Assembly (NCBI GenBank): GCA_027924645.1 | Contig: BSBN01001759.1 | Span: 124,001 to 188,000, forward strand | Direction of reading: 5' to 3' | DNA: 64,000 bases | Origin: Cunninghamia lanceolata | Lineage: Eukaryota > Streptophyta > Pinopsida > Cupressales > Cupressaceae | Shown: one piece after another, positions 1 through 11,999 of the stretch | Numbering within the stretch: position 1 is the stretch's first letter | Layout: each line of letters begins with the position of its first letter | Translations under genes and position numbers: made by a program | The notes under the pieces: generated by a model | Seen by the model: the letters and a program-made list of their open reading frames with translations, nothing else | Told to the model about the DNA's origin: nothing | The model's database searches: none

Positions 1-209
1 ATCTGTAGACTTCATGCTCTCTAGCCACAACTAGTTGATTTACATGCATGGACAATGAAGAACTTGGCACAAAATAGAAGGTAATTTATAGATATTTACG
101 CCAGTGCTCAATTTTGTTTTGCTGTTTGAGAAAGCTGAATATCATTTATATTTTTAGAGAAGGGTCCTTGGTTTTGGGACAAAAGTGTTTTATTAGTTAA
201 GCCATGGTT

Positions 210-554
210 TCCAGAGTTCAATCCAATGATAGGGACTTTTTTGATTATGTCAGGGAATTGGTAGTATGTTAGGGAAATTCTTGCTTTTGGATCCAAACAT
301 GAATAATTTGATCTTCTCAATCTCAACAAGGATATAGGTGGAATATGAAAATGTCCCTTTTCGATGTAGATGTTTTTCAAGTAGGGCACATTGCATCTGA
401 ATGTGCATTGGGAAAACCCAAAGCAATTAAGCAAGCAACTTGGTGGGAAGGTGCACATTACACCCATTATTAGTTAATAAGCTGATAGATAGCTCTTTGG
501 ATGAAAATGAGTCATTTACTTTGGCTATTGGCTCAGCAGGGTTTGATTTCGGAG
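210..554 (+). pseudogene. possible decayed LRR receptor-like fragment
   Basis: Very tentative. Around positions 250-330 one plus-strand frame reads GSMLGKFLLLDPNMNNL, which has the spacing of a plant leucine-rich repeat, and near 495-554 another reads DENESFTLAIGSAGFDFG, like the juxtamembrane start of an LRR receptor-like protein. Stops and frame changes separate the two. The R1 repeat begins immediately after. No intact gene is present. It could equally be chance similarity in decayed transposon sequence; positions 1-209 hold nothing I recognise. Confidence 0.22.
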
Positions 555-2261
555 TGTTAGTGTTTTATTTCGCACCTTTTGGTGCGAATGTAAAACGGAT
601 AGATGTGCGGTAAGACTGCTCTTCGAATTAGAAGGGGAAGCTCCTTGTAAAATAAAACTAATCTAAAACTATACAAAATTTACAGTGTTTTCAGAGGTAT
701 TTCATACTTGTGCTAAATGAAACAAAAATATGCAATCTTTTTGGGTTTGCAACATGCGAAAGGCGAAATGCACTTTCAACCACGAAGCAAGGATTTTGTG
801 TTTTTTGACTGGATTTAAAACATACTGCTAGATGCTTGTGCTATTCAACTAAATCCATAGGCTGAGCAGAGCAAGTACACACAGCTCGAATTGATTAACA
901 AAAAAATGCATAATTACCTAAGTTACCGGTTCTGGTACTGGTTCGGGTTCGAGTTCGCAGGTTCGGTCAAAATTTTTTTTGGGTGTGGGTTTGTTTTGGG
1001 TTCGTCCATACAAAAACATATAAAAATAAAAAATATATTCATATTTGCAATAGTAATTAAGTATATATATATATAAAATAGGAAACGTATCTAATATCCA
1101 TTTATATATATTATAATTTATAAATATATTATGTAGATGTAATGTCCCCTACCTGGTTTGCCCTAAAATTTACTTGTGAATTAGGTTTAGGGTTTCTTCT
1201 CTTTTAATGGGGTAACCTTGGGTTGAATAGATCACACGTTCTTTTGAATTAGCACCTACGACATCATGTATATTCAAGTCCATATTGCTACATGTTAGTT
1301 TTAACATCTAGTATTCATCAGTCCAACATAAACACACTTGCAATTTGAAACACATAGGTAAAAGAAAAACATTCATCATGTCGGGGGAGGTAAACACATA
1401 AGCCCTTAGTAGCCTAAGGCCTACCACAGTCCTATTGCCCAATCCCTTAACTCGGGCCTATGGGGACTGGTCCTTTTGCCCAATCCCTTGTCTCGGGCCT
1501 ATAGGGGCATGTTACAATGTGGGACCCCCCATCCCTCCATGATCCAATCCCTTGACTCAGGCCTAAGGGGCATAACACCCAATCCTGGTCTCAAGTTTAT
1601 GGGGACGGAACCTAGATGGGGTTTATAGGCGATCTACTAAGGTCTATGCATTCCCTCTCCTGGTTGAATTCATAAGATGCAATACATGCAGTTTCCACAC
1701 ACATTTCCAAAACATACAATTTGCCTTCATTATTATAATGTCCCTTTTTGTCTATTGTGACTCTTCTTGAGTCGGCCTCATGCCTATTCTTTAATATTTA
1801 TATATTATAGTATTAATAATATCTCTATATTATATTATTATATATGATATGTTTTACGGCGTTTCGGGGACGGGGACAGCAGGGGACACGTTTTAGGGAC
1901 GGCAGTCCGAGGTCCAATTTTTGGGGACGATGGGGGGACGGCGATATATGAATTTTTCAATATATATATATATATATTATATATATGAATTTTTCAAAAT
2001 ATCAATATGAAATAGAGATAAATTGATAATATATAGTCACAAACATTGCAATGAACATTAATGAGTAAACTAATAAACAATAAATAGTAACACTAGTATA
2101 AGAGCAATGATAATCATGAGATTGAAGATTCATAACAGCAATATTAAAGCATTGACATTTTGTTGTTCAAATTCTAAAATTAAAGTTCAAACTTCAAAAT
2201 TAAAATGAAAGTTAACTGTTAAACCCAAAGTTTCAAACTTCAAAATACAACAATCTAATGT

Positions 2262-4783
2262 CTATGCCTCATTCGGGCTATCAATATCAAAAGAAGTATC
2301 AGTGTCACTGCCACTCTCTGCCTGAAGTGGATCATCCAATGGAATTCCAACCATTCTTGGTTGCACCTCCTCCTTGTCAATCTGCCTAACATCTTCAGGA
2401 TCAACATCCCAATGTGCTGCTGGAGTCTGTCGATACTCAGTAGTCTGCCGATCCTGAAGTCTCAAGGCACTATGAACTGCAACTAGTTTTTCTGTTCGTT
2501 TCGAGGTAAGCCTGTTCCTCTTGATCGAGTGGATGAAGCCATAGGTGGACCAATTCCTCTCTGCAGCAAAGGAACTAGCAATCTGTGAGAGTAAACGAAT
2601 AGCAAGTTGCTTCAACTCTGGTGTGTCCTTCCCATGAAATTTCCACCATCCAATGGGGTTTTTTGTGCAATAGTAGCCCTATCCGTCCTAGCCTCTGGTT
2701 TGCTGAATGTAGGACCCTAAAGTTCGGAAAACCGAAGCCACTTCTGTCTAAGTATAGTTGCCTCCTCAGTGTCATACATCTTACGAAGGGCTGCCATAAA
2801 CCCCTCCATTACCTCATCATCCTCAGAAGGAAGCATTCGGCCAGGTCTAGGTGCATACCACTTCGGACTAAGGGCATAGGCAGCCATATGAAGAGGGGTG
2901 TTCATTGTGTTCCACCTCTTTGTGACAATAGGCCTGATATGCTGCTCATAGAATTGTAATTCAGGATCCTTGGCACAAATTGCTTGCCTCATTTGATCAA
3001 GCATGCTATCAAAAGTCTCATAAATCTCTCCAAGGCTAGGAGAGTCTGTATCTGCATACCTGATCACCCTCACAACAGGTGATATGATAGAGCAAATATA
3101 TCTGCATAGTGCAAACAAAATTTAAAAATAGTAAGACATTAACAATTTGAATTTTCAATTTTCAATTTAACACTAGTAAATTAGTAATATTAAAAATTTA
3201 AATATAGTTATTAGTAACTAAGTAATAGTAATACTGATAATTTAAAGAAAAAACAAAGCAAAAATTTAAAAGTTAGAAACTCAAAAATGAAAAATTCAAA
3301 AATATGAAGTACATATTTCTTACCTGATATTGGACCACCAACTCTCATTAAGCACCATGTCTCTCACCTTCTGTCCTTCTGTTTTTGATGGAGCCCACTT
3401 TTTCCACTCTTGAGCAACCACGATGGATTTTAGAGCATCTTGCACCTCCAACATCCTCTCCAGTAAAATAAAATAGCTAGCATATCTAGTCTCAACTGGT
3501 TTGAGGAATTCTTTCTTTGAATAGGATCAGAATAATGCAAGTGAAGTTTGATGATTGCATATAAACATTTGTATTGATCTAGATTCAACCACTGCTACCT
3601 TCACCCATTCTATTTTGCCAATGTCCTTCAAAGCATTATTCAAAGCATGTACACAACATGGAGTCCAAAAAATGTGTTTGTAAGAACTCTCAACCATCAA
3701 TCCAGCCAACTTACAAACACGAGCTGAATCTGTCACAACCTGCACAACATTAGAAGACCCAACCTCCTCTATGGCCTCCTTCAAAAGGGCAAACTGGAAA
3801 TCAGCATCATTACGTTTCCTAGAGCAATCAATCGCTCTAAGAAAGTATGAACCAGAAGGACATGTAACAATAATATTAATGAGCGGCCGATGTCGAATAT
3901 TAGTCCACCCATCCATCACAATGGAACAACCAGTCCTAATCCATGTTTGTCTCATGTCTTCCATTACTATGTTCACCTTTGAATATTGTTTGTCAAGGAG
4001 GGAGGTACGCAATCTATGTTCTCCAGGAGGAACATAAGAGGATCCAACTGTTATTGCATCTTTCAACATGTTTTTGAAATAAGGAGACCTTGCCAAATGA
4101 AAAGGGATGGCATGGGCATAAAAAAACTTGGCCACTGAATCATCTGCTATCTCACGCTTTTGCATATTCATCATCCCTATCACTGTATTTTTTTCACCTG
4201 TGGTTGTGGTAGAAGTGGCCTTCGTCTTGCCTTTATGACTATCACATGAATGTTGTTCAAGTCCATGTCCAACTGATAGATTGGAATGTTCATCAATAGA
4301 TTTCATTTGCAATGAACGCTTCCTCTTAGTACTAGTAGAAGTAGCTGCATGTTTTTCCTCACTTTCCCCTACCAACTTTAGCATTTCAACCTGTTCTTCC
4401 AATTTTATCTCTCCACAAACTCTAACCCCATGGCCACTCTCACCCAATAAATGATGTTCAACCCTACTATAGCTCCCATGATAATCAGTATTGCAAATAT
4501 GACATAGCCAATGCCTGCTGCCCCCTGAATTTTTAGCCTTAGGACTAGTCAAATTGGTGGCAAATTGAAGCAAAGGCTTTTTGGGATTGAAGGGTCCTTT
4601 TGCATGTATTTGAAGAGTGTCTAAAGGGCATTTAAAACGATCTTTTGGAGTTACACTTCCAATAGAACTTCCACTTGTGTTCTGGGTTTCAGAATGTGTC
4701 ATTTGAACTTCATCACTACTCACTTCATGCAAACTTTCCTCATTGCTACTCACTTCATGCAAACTTTCCTCATTGCTGCTCAT
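2262..4783 (-). pseudogene. hAT transposase (BED zinc finger, DUF659-like core, hAT dimerisation)
   Basis: Reads on the minus strand from 4783. Residues about 85-125 form a BED-type zinc finger (CHICNTDYHGSYSRVEHH). The core follows, with MDGWTN (first catalytic Asp) and VVTDSA (second Asp), then WTPCCVHALNNAL. The frame is lost near 3527. A central hAT segment resumes at 3118-2717 (VRVIRYADTDSPSLGEIYE), and the C-terminal dimerisation region lies at 2615-2262 (AERNWSTYGFIHSIKRNRL). The N-terminus carries a tandem SSNEESLHEV repeat. The gaps may be introns plus decay. All domains are present but no single frame is intact, so it is probably inactive. Confidence 0.85.
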
Positions 4784-5199
4784 TTTGAATTTTAAATTTT
4801 TGATTGTGCTTGTTTGACAGGGCTTTGAGAGGCTGAAAAATGATTAAACAATGAAGTATGAACACTAAACTGAGAAACTCAGAAAAAAAAACACCATCTA
4901 ATATTAAAAACCTAAAGTTTTAAACCCCTACTAATAATAAAAAATTTAAAAACTAAAAACTAAACTAAAAAAATTTAAAAAACTAGTACCTAGTCGATCT
5001 GTGTGACTGTGGCTGAAAGAAATTTGAAAATTGAAAATTTCTCCCTCAAAATTCAAACAAATTCTTCCTTCTGCCCATGGCGTTTTTCCCCTTTGCCATG
5101 GCCTTTTTTCCCTCTACTGGTGGCGTTTTTTCCTTCCGTCGGGCGTTTTTCCTACGTTTTGTTGAAGAATGAAAGTTGAAAGTTTACTTTTGAATGCTC

Positions 5200-5470
5200 A
5201 TTGTGGTAGAAGTGGCCGATAGGAATAACCGATGAGTTTAGAAGATCTTTTTTCCTGCGTTTTTGTTTTTTTTACGGCGTGAGACAATTCCGAGCAATAT
5301 GATGCTCACATATAATGCCTATCGGCTAACTAAACTAGCACTTGCACCCATAGGAGGTTCAAGGACTATGCCGATAGCAATCGACGACTTCAGAAAATTT
5401 TCCGTCGTGGATTTGTTGTTTATGGCGCGAGACAATTCCGAGCACTATAATGCTCACATATAAAAGCCTA
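5200..5470. repeat. imperfect tandem module shared with 9327-9545
   Basis: Two degenerate copies of a unit containing GAGACAATTCCGAGCA followed by ATGCTCACATATAA lie upstream of the hAT transposase. The inverted complement of the same module, including CGGTTATTCCTATCG phrases, occurs at 9327-9545 inside the right end of the other hAT element. It is subterminal in both. Confidence 0.6.
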
Positions 5471-6752
5471 ACGGCTTTAGGGTTTCATATAATGCTCACT
5501 ATAATTCCGTGGACTTCAGAAACTATAATGCTTGCATATTTTAAAAAAAAAAAATTAATGCAAACCGTCGGGGACGTCTGGCCATCCCTGGGACGGTCGA
5601 GGGACGTTTTGGACATCCCCACCCGTCCCGGGGACGGCCAGACGTCCCCGAAACTTCTATCAGCGTCCCCTGAAATATGAATGCATCCCCTGAAATTTGA
5701 ATGCGTCCCCAGAACGTTTTTGATTTTTTTGTTTTGCAGGGGACGGCAAGGGGACGTCCACGGCCGTCCCCCCGTCTCGGAAACGCCACAAGGGACAGGG
5801 ACGGGGCTGGAGGGGTAAGGGACACGTCCCCGTATTTCCTTGTATATATGTTATTAATAGTATTATATATATATATATATATTTGATTGCTTGCCAGCAC
5901 TTGAATTCTATTGTTATTTTATTAACATAACTATATAATATATTACTTATTCATTATCATTATAATATTACTATTATATATATATATTATTATAATATTA
6001 TTTATTATTGTTATTATGGTATCATTATTATTATAGTTTTATCATAAATATAATTTTTAATAATGTTTAATCATTCCGATGTCTATCAGAACATCACATC
6101 CTTTATCTACTATATATATATTATATTTATTTATTTATTTTTACTGGAATCATTCCTCCCATTTGCTGCTGATGTACATATCTCTATATATTAATCTATG
6201 TTGTCTTTCCTTTTATATTTTCTTCCCATGATGTTTTCCTTCTATCTCACAACCTTCATTTATTTCCCTTTTTCTTATTATGCTTGGTGGTAAAAGACAT
6301 ACTTACCCTCTTATAATTTTTATTACTTTATATTAATTCTCTTTTGTGGTAAAACTAATTCTAACCATATGTAACTCCCTTATCATAAGAGGATAGGTTA
6401 AAAAATGTTTATTTATATTATTTGTATTTATATTATATCATTGATATATGATTTATATTAGATAATAATAATAATATTTGTATTTATATTATTAGATATA
6501 TTTATAATATATTATTTATTTATATTATTTGTATTTATATTATATCATTATAATAAATGATATATGATTTATATTATATTATTTATATGTGTTATTTATA
6601 AATATAATAATAATATATCTTGTTAATTGTTTTAAATAAATATTATTTAAATATATTAAATATATTCCATTTATAATATTATTCATATCTTTAATTTGAA
6701 TGAATAATACATATTGGATTCAATTATAAATTACTAATATAGGGACATGACA

Positions 6753-7309
6753 ACCCTCCCCACTCAAAATTGCTTGTCCTCAAGCAATCACAAGATTAAG
6801 GATTAGGCGAAAGTATAAGTAATTTAAAATTAACGTATACATAAAAAATATTAAATATATAATATTTTTTATTTTTATTTTTTTATTTTTAAATGTTATA
6901 GTTATGTTTAATAGGGTTGTGGATCTAAGCACATGGTTATTATGATCACAAATTAAATAATCTATATATATGTGTTTCTTGAAAATACACTATGTATTTA
7001 TACAACATATAATATTTATAATATTAATTGAATTTACTATATAGGGTTATATATTATGATATAATCTTATAGCTATTAAATAACATTAAGTTGAGATGAA
7101 AATAACTTTTTTCAAATATATTACTTTGAGAACTTAGAGATATCTTACTACATATTTATTTATAAATTATATTTTAATTACTTCATTTTTATATTTACTT
7201 AATGAATTTTATTGTTATACAAGTTGTGTTATTTATTTATTTATTTTATTTTTTAATTAAGTATTATTCACAGGATGGCAGGATGACTAGGATGATGCTC
7301 TGATACTAC
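6753..7309 (-). other. internal region of the 1138-8974 element
   Basis: Only 557 bp. The complement of the polypurine tract is at 6753-6765, followed by TTGCTTGTCCTCAAGCAA. The complement of the primer-binding site is at about 7297-7309. Between them there is only AT-rich sequence and no reading frame. Confidence 0.8.
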
Positions 7310-8974
7310 TGTAATGTCCCCTACCTGGTTTGCCCTAAAATTTACTTGTGAATTAGGTTTAGGGTTTTTTCTCTTTTAATGGGGTAACCTTGGGTCGAAT
7401 AGATCACACGTTCTTTTGAATTAGTACCTACGGCATCATGTATATTCAAGTCCATATTGCTACATGTTAGTTTTAACATCTAGTATTCATCAGTCCAACA
7501 TAAACACACTTGCAATTTGAAACACATAGGTAAAAGAAAAACATTCATCATGCCGGGGGAGGTAAACACATAAGCCCTTGGTAGCCTAAGGCCTACCACA
7601 GTCCTATTGCCCAATCCCTTAACTCGGGCCTATGGGGGCTGGTCCTTTTGCCCAATCCCTCGTCTCGGGCCTATAGGGGCATGTTACAATGTGGGACCCC
7701 CATCCCTCCATGATCCAATCCCTTGACTCAGGCCTAAGGGGCATAACACCCAATCCTGGTCTCGGGCCTATGAGGATGGAACCTAGATGGGGTTTATAGG
7801 CGATCTACTAAGGTCTATGCATTCCCTCTCCTAGTTGAATTGATAAAATGCAATACATGCAGTTTCCACACACATTTCCAAAACATACAATTTGCCTTCA
7901 TTATTATAATGTCGGCCTCATGCCTATTCTTTAATATTTATATATTATAGTATTAATAATTTCTCTATATTATATATATATTTGATTGCTTGCCAGCACT
8001 TGAATTCTATCGTTACTTTATTATTAACATAACTATATAATATATGACTTATTCATTATCATTATAATATTACTATATTATATATATATATATATATATT
8101 ATTATAATATTATTTATTATTGTTATTATTGTATCATTATTATTATAGTTTTATCATGAATATAATTTTTAATAATGTTTAATCATGCTGATGTCTATCA
8201 GGACATCACATCCTTTATCTATTATATATATATTATTATAATATTATTTATTATTGTTATTATGGTATCATTATTATTATAGTTTTATCATGAATATAAT
8301 TTTTAATAATGTTTAATCATGTCGATGTCTATCAGGGCATCACATCCTTTATCTACTATATATATATTATATTTATTTATTTATTTTTACTGGAATCATT
8401 CCTCCCATTTGCTACTGATGTACATATATCTATACATTAATCTATGTTGTCTTTCATTTTATATTTTCTTCCCATGATGTTTTCCTTCTATCTTTCCCTT
8501 TCAAGGGATATGTTCTCTTATTATGCTTGGTGGTAAAAGACATACTTACCGTCTTATAATTTTTATTACTTTATATTAATTCTCTTTTGTAGTAAAACTA
8601 GTTCTAACCATATGTAACTCATCATAAGAGGATAGGTTAAAAGATGTTTATTTATATTATTTGTATTTATATTATATCATTATAATAAATGATATATTAT
8701 TTATATTATATCATTTATATCATAATAAATGATTTATATTATATTATTTATATTTATATTACAATATAAGATAATAATAATAATATTTGTATTTATATTA
8801 TATTATTTATGTGTTATTTATAAATATAATAATAATATATCTTGTTAATTGTTTTAAATAAATATTATTTAAATATATAAAATATATTCCATTTATAATA
8901 TTATTCATATATTTAATTTGAATGAATAATACATATTGGATTCAATTATAAATTACTAATATAGGGACATGATA
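7310..8974 (-). repeat. 5' LTR of the 1138-8974 element
   Basis: A 1,665-bp LTR, homologous to 1138-1854 plus 5846-6752. On the plus strand it begins TGTAATGTCCCC and ends GGGACATGATA; the expected terminal CA has become TA. It contains a local duplication of the AT-rich block around 8080-8300. Confidence 0.85.
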
Positions 8975-8979
8975 GTGGA

Positions 8980-9719
8980 TATTTAAATATAAATAAGAAA
9001 TAAAATATATATTAATATAAATATATTTACATATAAACAAAAAATAAAAATATAATTATATATTAATATATTATTGTAATTATATATTAATATATGATAA
9101 ATATAAAATACATAAATAGAAATATATTAATATAATTATATAAATATAAATAGTTTATATATATAAAAATAAAACTATATTAATATTAATATCTAAAGAC
9201 TAATATTTATATTTATAAATTAATGTAAAGTATTAATAATATTTATTATTAAGAATAATATAAATAAAGTATTAATAATATTAGTATTAATGTAAACTAT
9301 TAATAATATAAATCTAAATATAAAATTTGCCCGATAGGCTTTTATATGAGAGCATTATAGTGCTAGAAGCAGGAAAATTTTTGATCTCCTCGGTTATTCC
9401 TATCTCTCACGTCGGAAAAATTCACGCCGGAAAAATTCTGAACTCTTCGGTTATTCCTATCGAATCATCTCACGTCGGAAAATTTCTGAACTCGTCGGTT
9501 ATTCCTATCGACGTTATTCGCGTTATTCCTATCTCCAAACCCTTGGATTCGTCACGACAACATAAAAACAAGAGCAAATTCGTTTACCTATATTCGGGTC
9601 GAACCCACAGTATGATTTTCGAACCCTGTCCGAACCCCCGCCAGAACCGAACTCGGATTCGGATCCGGGACGGATCAAACCCGAACCCGTAGGTCTGTAG
9701 GGCCGAACCGGTAACATAG
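8980..9719. other. right arm of the 918-9719 hAT
   Basis: AT-rich to 9320, then a roughly 50-bp imperfect repeat built on CGGAAAA...CTCGTCGGTTATTCCTATCG (9380-9540), then the GGTTCG-type subterminal repeats and the terminal inverted repeat. Apparent short reading frames here arise from the repeats. Confidence 0.7.
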
Positions 9720-9895
9720 ATAATTACGAACTCTATGATTAAATCACACACACAAGGCGGTACAAAGCCATGACTTATGTCTTCAACTTCATTTGTGACA
9801 CAAAGTTTGTAAATTCATTAAATCGACTTAACCTTCAGCATAGATGACAACACATTTTCAATATACATTCAAAAGAAAGACAGGGTTAATGAATA

Positions 9896-11662
9896 TGTTG
9901 GGTCCCAAAATAACTGCAACCTGAAACTCTAAAACATTTCTAAATCACCTAGGCCAAGGGTCAGGGTGATTTGAAAGAGGTTTATCAACAAGTTAAGGGT
10001 GATTTTGGCCAACTGACAGGAGTGGGTAGGCTCCTCTACACTTTAAGCTCAGCTTAGACTCTGGAAGGATATTCCAAGGGGGTATACCTTAGAAGGTATT
10101 GACTTCAAAACCAGATGAACAACTAAAAATAAATGAACAACCAAACCCAAATCGTTGCCTTGGCCCCAAAGGTTGTCACTGAACCAAGAACAACTAGTTG
10201 TCACAAAAAACCCCTATATAGTTGATGAAAGCAATCCTATAGAAAGAGGATGCTTATGGAACTACTACTAAATCTACAATTGATATTCTTTTTGTTTTTA
10301 AGAGCTTAGGTGATCACAGGCTTCTCAGACCAGTGTCTATCCAGTGGGCTGCAGAGTTTCATATTTTATCAGACGAAAATAATTTCAAGAGAATGTATGG
10401 CTGCCTATTTGAAGACTCATATTCATAACAACCAATATCAAATCTTGAGAATACTTAATAATCTAACACCATACAACAATTCTCCATTTTGTAATAGCGA
10501 AATGACCATCTACAATGCTTGAAAATGGATTAAGAACTGGCACATTCATTCAAATTAGATTTTACAATCATACTGCTAAATGTAGCAAGAGAAATCCTAA
10601 CTGCGATTAAGATTTCCTGAAAGAACACTTTACAACAGTGGAGAAAAACACTGATTTAATATAAAGATTACAATATATCAACATACATTTTCTGCTAATT
10701 TCCTCCCCAAAGAATAGAAACTAAAATCGGTTTTTGCCCTAAAATGCCTCTAGATCTCTGCGCTTGTAGAGAAAACTGCCCAAATGACCAACCCTTCAAA
10801 AGAGTTTCGATCCTGCCTTTATAGCCTTCACAATACGGATCTGAGAATGAAATGGGTGGGAAAACCTTCAACAACCCCACCAACTGCAATAAAAGCATTA
10901 ATTTCAACCACCCACTTCGCATTAATGGTGATCCCAGAGGTTGTTGGCGGGTTCCCAGGCGGTGGGAGGAGTATGGAAGGCAAAACAGTCGTGCCCCGAC
11001 CAATCGGGCTTTGGAGATCGGGCCTTTACTGAGCATCTTGTACTTTGGAGGAGATCCGGTCTTGAAATACATAAAAGAAATAAATATCGCCGGGGGTTGG
11101 GCCTCGGACCTTCTTCCTTCCGCCTTCAGAAAGAAAGGAGGAAGAAAAGGGAACTCCCGACTTCCACCATCCGTAACACTTAGAAAGATTAAAGCTCCAT
11201 CGAACTTCGGTTGTCGGGCCCTCTCCCTTTTGCTTGCCCAAAAGAAGGTAGGCCCGACCTCCGGCCTCCGATGATCTGCAATACTTAGAAAAAACTTGGA
11301 GCCTTGGTGCACCTCAACTATCAGGCCTTCCCACTGACGCATGCTCGGAAGAAGACGAAAGGCTGCAAGCTTGGCCTCTGACGCCTGAAACACTTAGGTG
11401 ATTTTGCAATGAACCAAGGTGGATTTCGGAGCTGATAGAAATGGCACGATGGAAGACATGACCTCGAAACTTCGAAAGTCTGACAAAGGTAGAAAATACA
11501 AGGAAAAGACTTGGATTTTTTGGGCTTAGCCATTTTGTGGGTTTCTTCTTTGCATTTCAAAAGGAACAAGGTAGGAATTTTGATGGATTGGGCAAGATTA
11601 GCATGTTTGGGCAACTTGGAAAATTTTTGCAAATACTTGGCTTGAAAATAGGAATCCCAACA
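9896..11662 (-). repeat. solo LTR (TGTTGGG family), minus orientation
   Basis: Begins TGTTGGGTCCC and ends ATCCCAACA, so the ends are the inverted TGTTGGG/CCCAACA pair. The reverse complement matches both the start (36039-36100) and the end (about 43780-44068) of the solo LTR at 36039-44068. It interrupts the R1 repeat near 9895/11663. No convincing 5-bp target duplication is seen. A TATA-like GCTATAAAGGC on the minus strand near 10820 would fit an LTR promoter. A 232-codon frame at 10695-11393 looks like chance and has no recognised domain. Confidence 0.7.
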
Positions 11663-11999
11663 AAACCAATACAAAATCACAATCCTTATGAATATATGAC
11701 AAATAACAACTAAAGCAAATTGCAGGCATGAGAATTGTCATTGCTCTTTATTCATTTACTGATCATAATACAAAACTGACACTGAATAATGAATACTCAC
11801 TAATGAATCCTGAATCCTTATGCAAAAGCACTTATTTATATTTCTTACAAAGCAAATGCATGAAAATAATAACTGAACTCTAACCTAGTTAACTATTGTT
11901 TGCCCAACATGCAAACTTATTACAAAATAGCTACTCTAGTAAAGCTAACTCAAAAGCATGCCATCATTAGTTCAACTAATGATCGAAACATGCAAGCTT

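Larger units (their letters stand above)
1855..5845 (-). mobile_element. hAT transposon with decayed transposase
   Basis: Identified because it interrupts an LTR whose intact twin lies at 7310-8974. Terminal regions (about 1856-1945 and 5570-5835) are packed with inverted GGGGACG/CGTCCCC repeats, the usual subterminal transposase-binding pattern of hAT elements. The best flanking duplication is ATATGTTT (1847-1854) versus ATATGTTA (5846-5853), 7 of 8 matching, so the ends are good to a few bases. It contains a minus-strand transposase pseudogene at 2262-4783 and a degenerate repeated module at about 5200-5470. Confidence 0.75.
1138..6752 (-). repeat. 3' LTR of the 1138-8974 element, split by a hAT
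   Basis: Aligns with 7310-8974 across 1138-1854 and about 5846-6752; the 4-kb difference is the hAT insertion. Long AT-rich stretches and a conserved block with repeated 'CCAATCCCTT-ACTCGGGCCTA' phrases (about 1430-1620) are shared with the other LTR (about 7605-7790). Confidence 0.85.
1138..8974 (-). mobile_element. non-coding (TRIM/LARD-like) LTR retrotransposon, minus strand
   Basis: Two long direct repeats (1138-6752, interrupted, and 7310-8974) begin TGTAATGTCCCC and end GGGACATGAYA. They enclose only 557 bp. Next to the right LTR lies GCTCTGATACTAC, the complement of a tRNA-iMet-type primer-binding site. Next to the left LTR lies ACCCTCCCCACTC, the complement of a polypurine tract, so the element points to the minus strand. 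The target duplication is GTAGA/GTGGA with one mismatch. There is no coding sequence. The sequence flanking the primer site resembles that of the element at 13957-18744, placing both in one family. Confidence 0.85.
918..9719. mobile_element. non-autonomous hAT element with 8-bp target duplication
   Basis: Ends are CTAAGTTACCGGTTC on the left and, read on the minus strand, CTATGTTACCGGTTC on the right. They are flanked by a perfect 8-bp duplication ATAATTAC at 910-917 and 9720-9727. The unoccupied site is visible in the related repeat near 36505-36515. Both ends carry subterminal GGGTTCG-type repeats. Removing the LTR element 1138-8974 leaves only about 0.96 kb with no transposase, so it is a deletion derivative. 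Ends and subterminal repeats match the transposase-bearing hAT at 39955-43219, its likely source family. Confidence 0.88.

Noticed and set aside
5541..5900. 119-codon Pro/Arg-rich frames at the right end of the inner hAT
   Set aside because: Produced by the GGGGACG subterminal repeats, which are non-coding in hAT elements.
10695..11393. 232-codon minus-strand frame
   Set aside because: Lies in a solo LTR, overlaps several open frames on the other strand, has no recognised motif, and is explained by GC-richer local composition.
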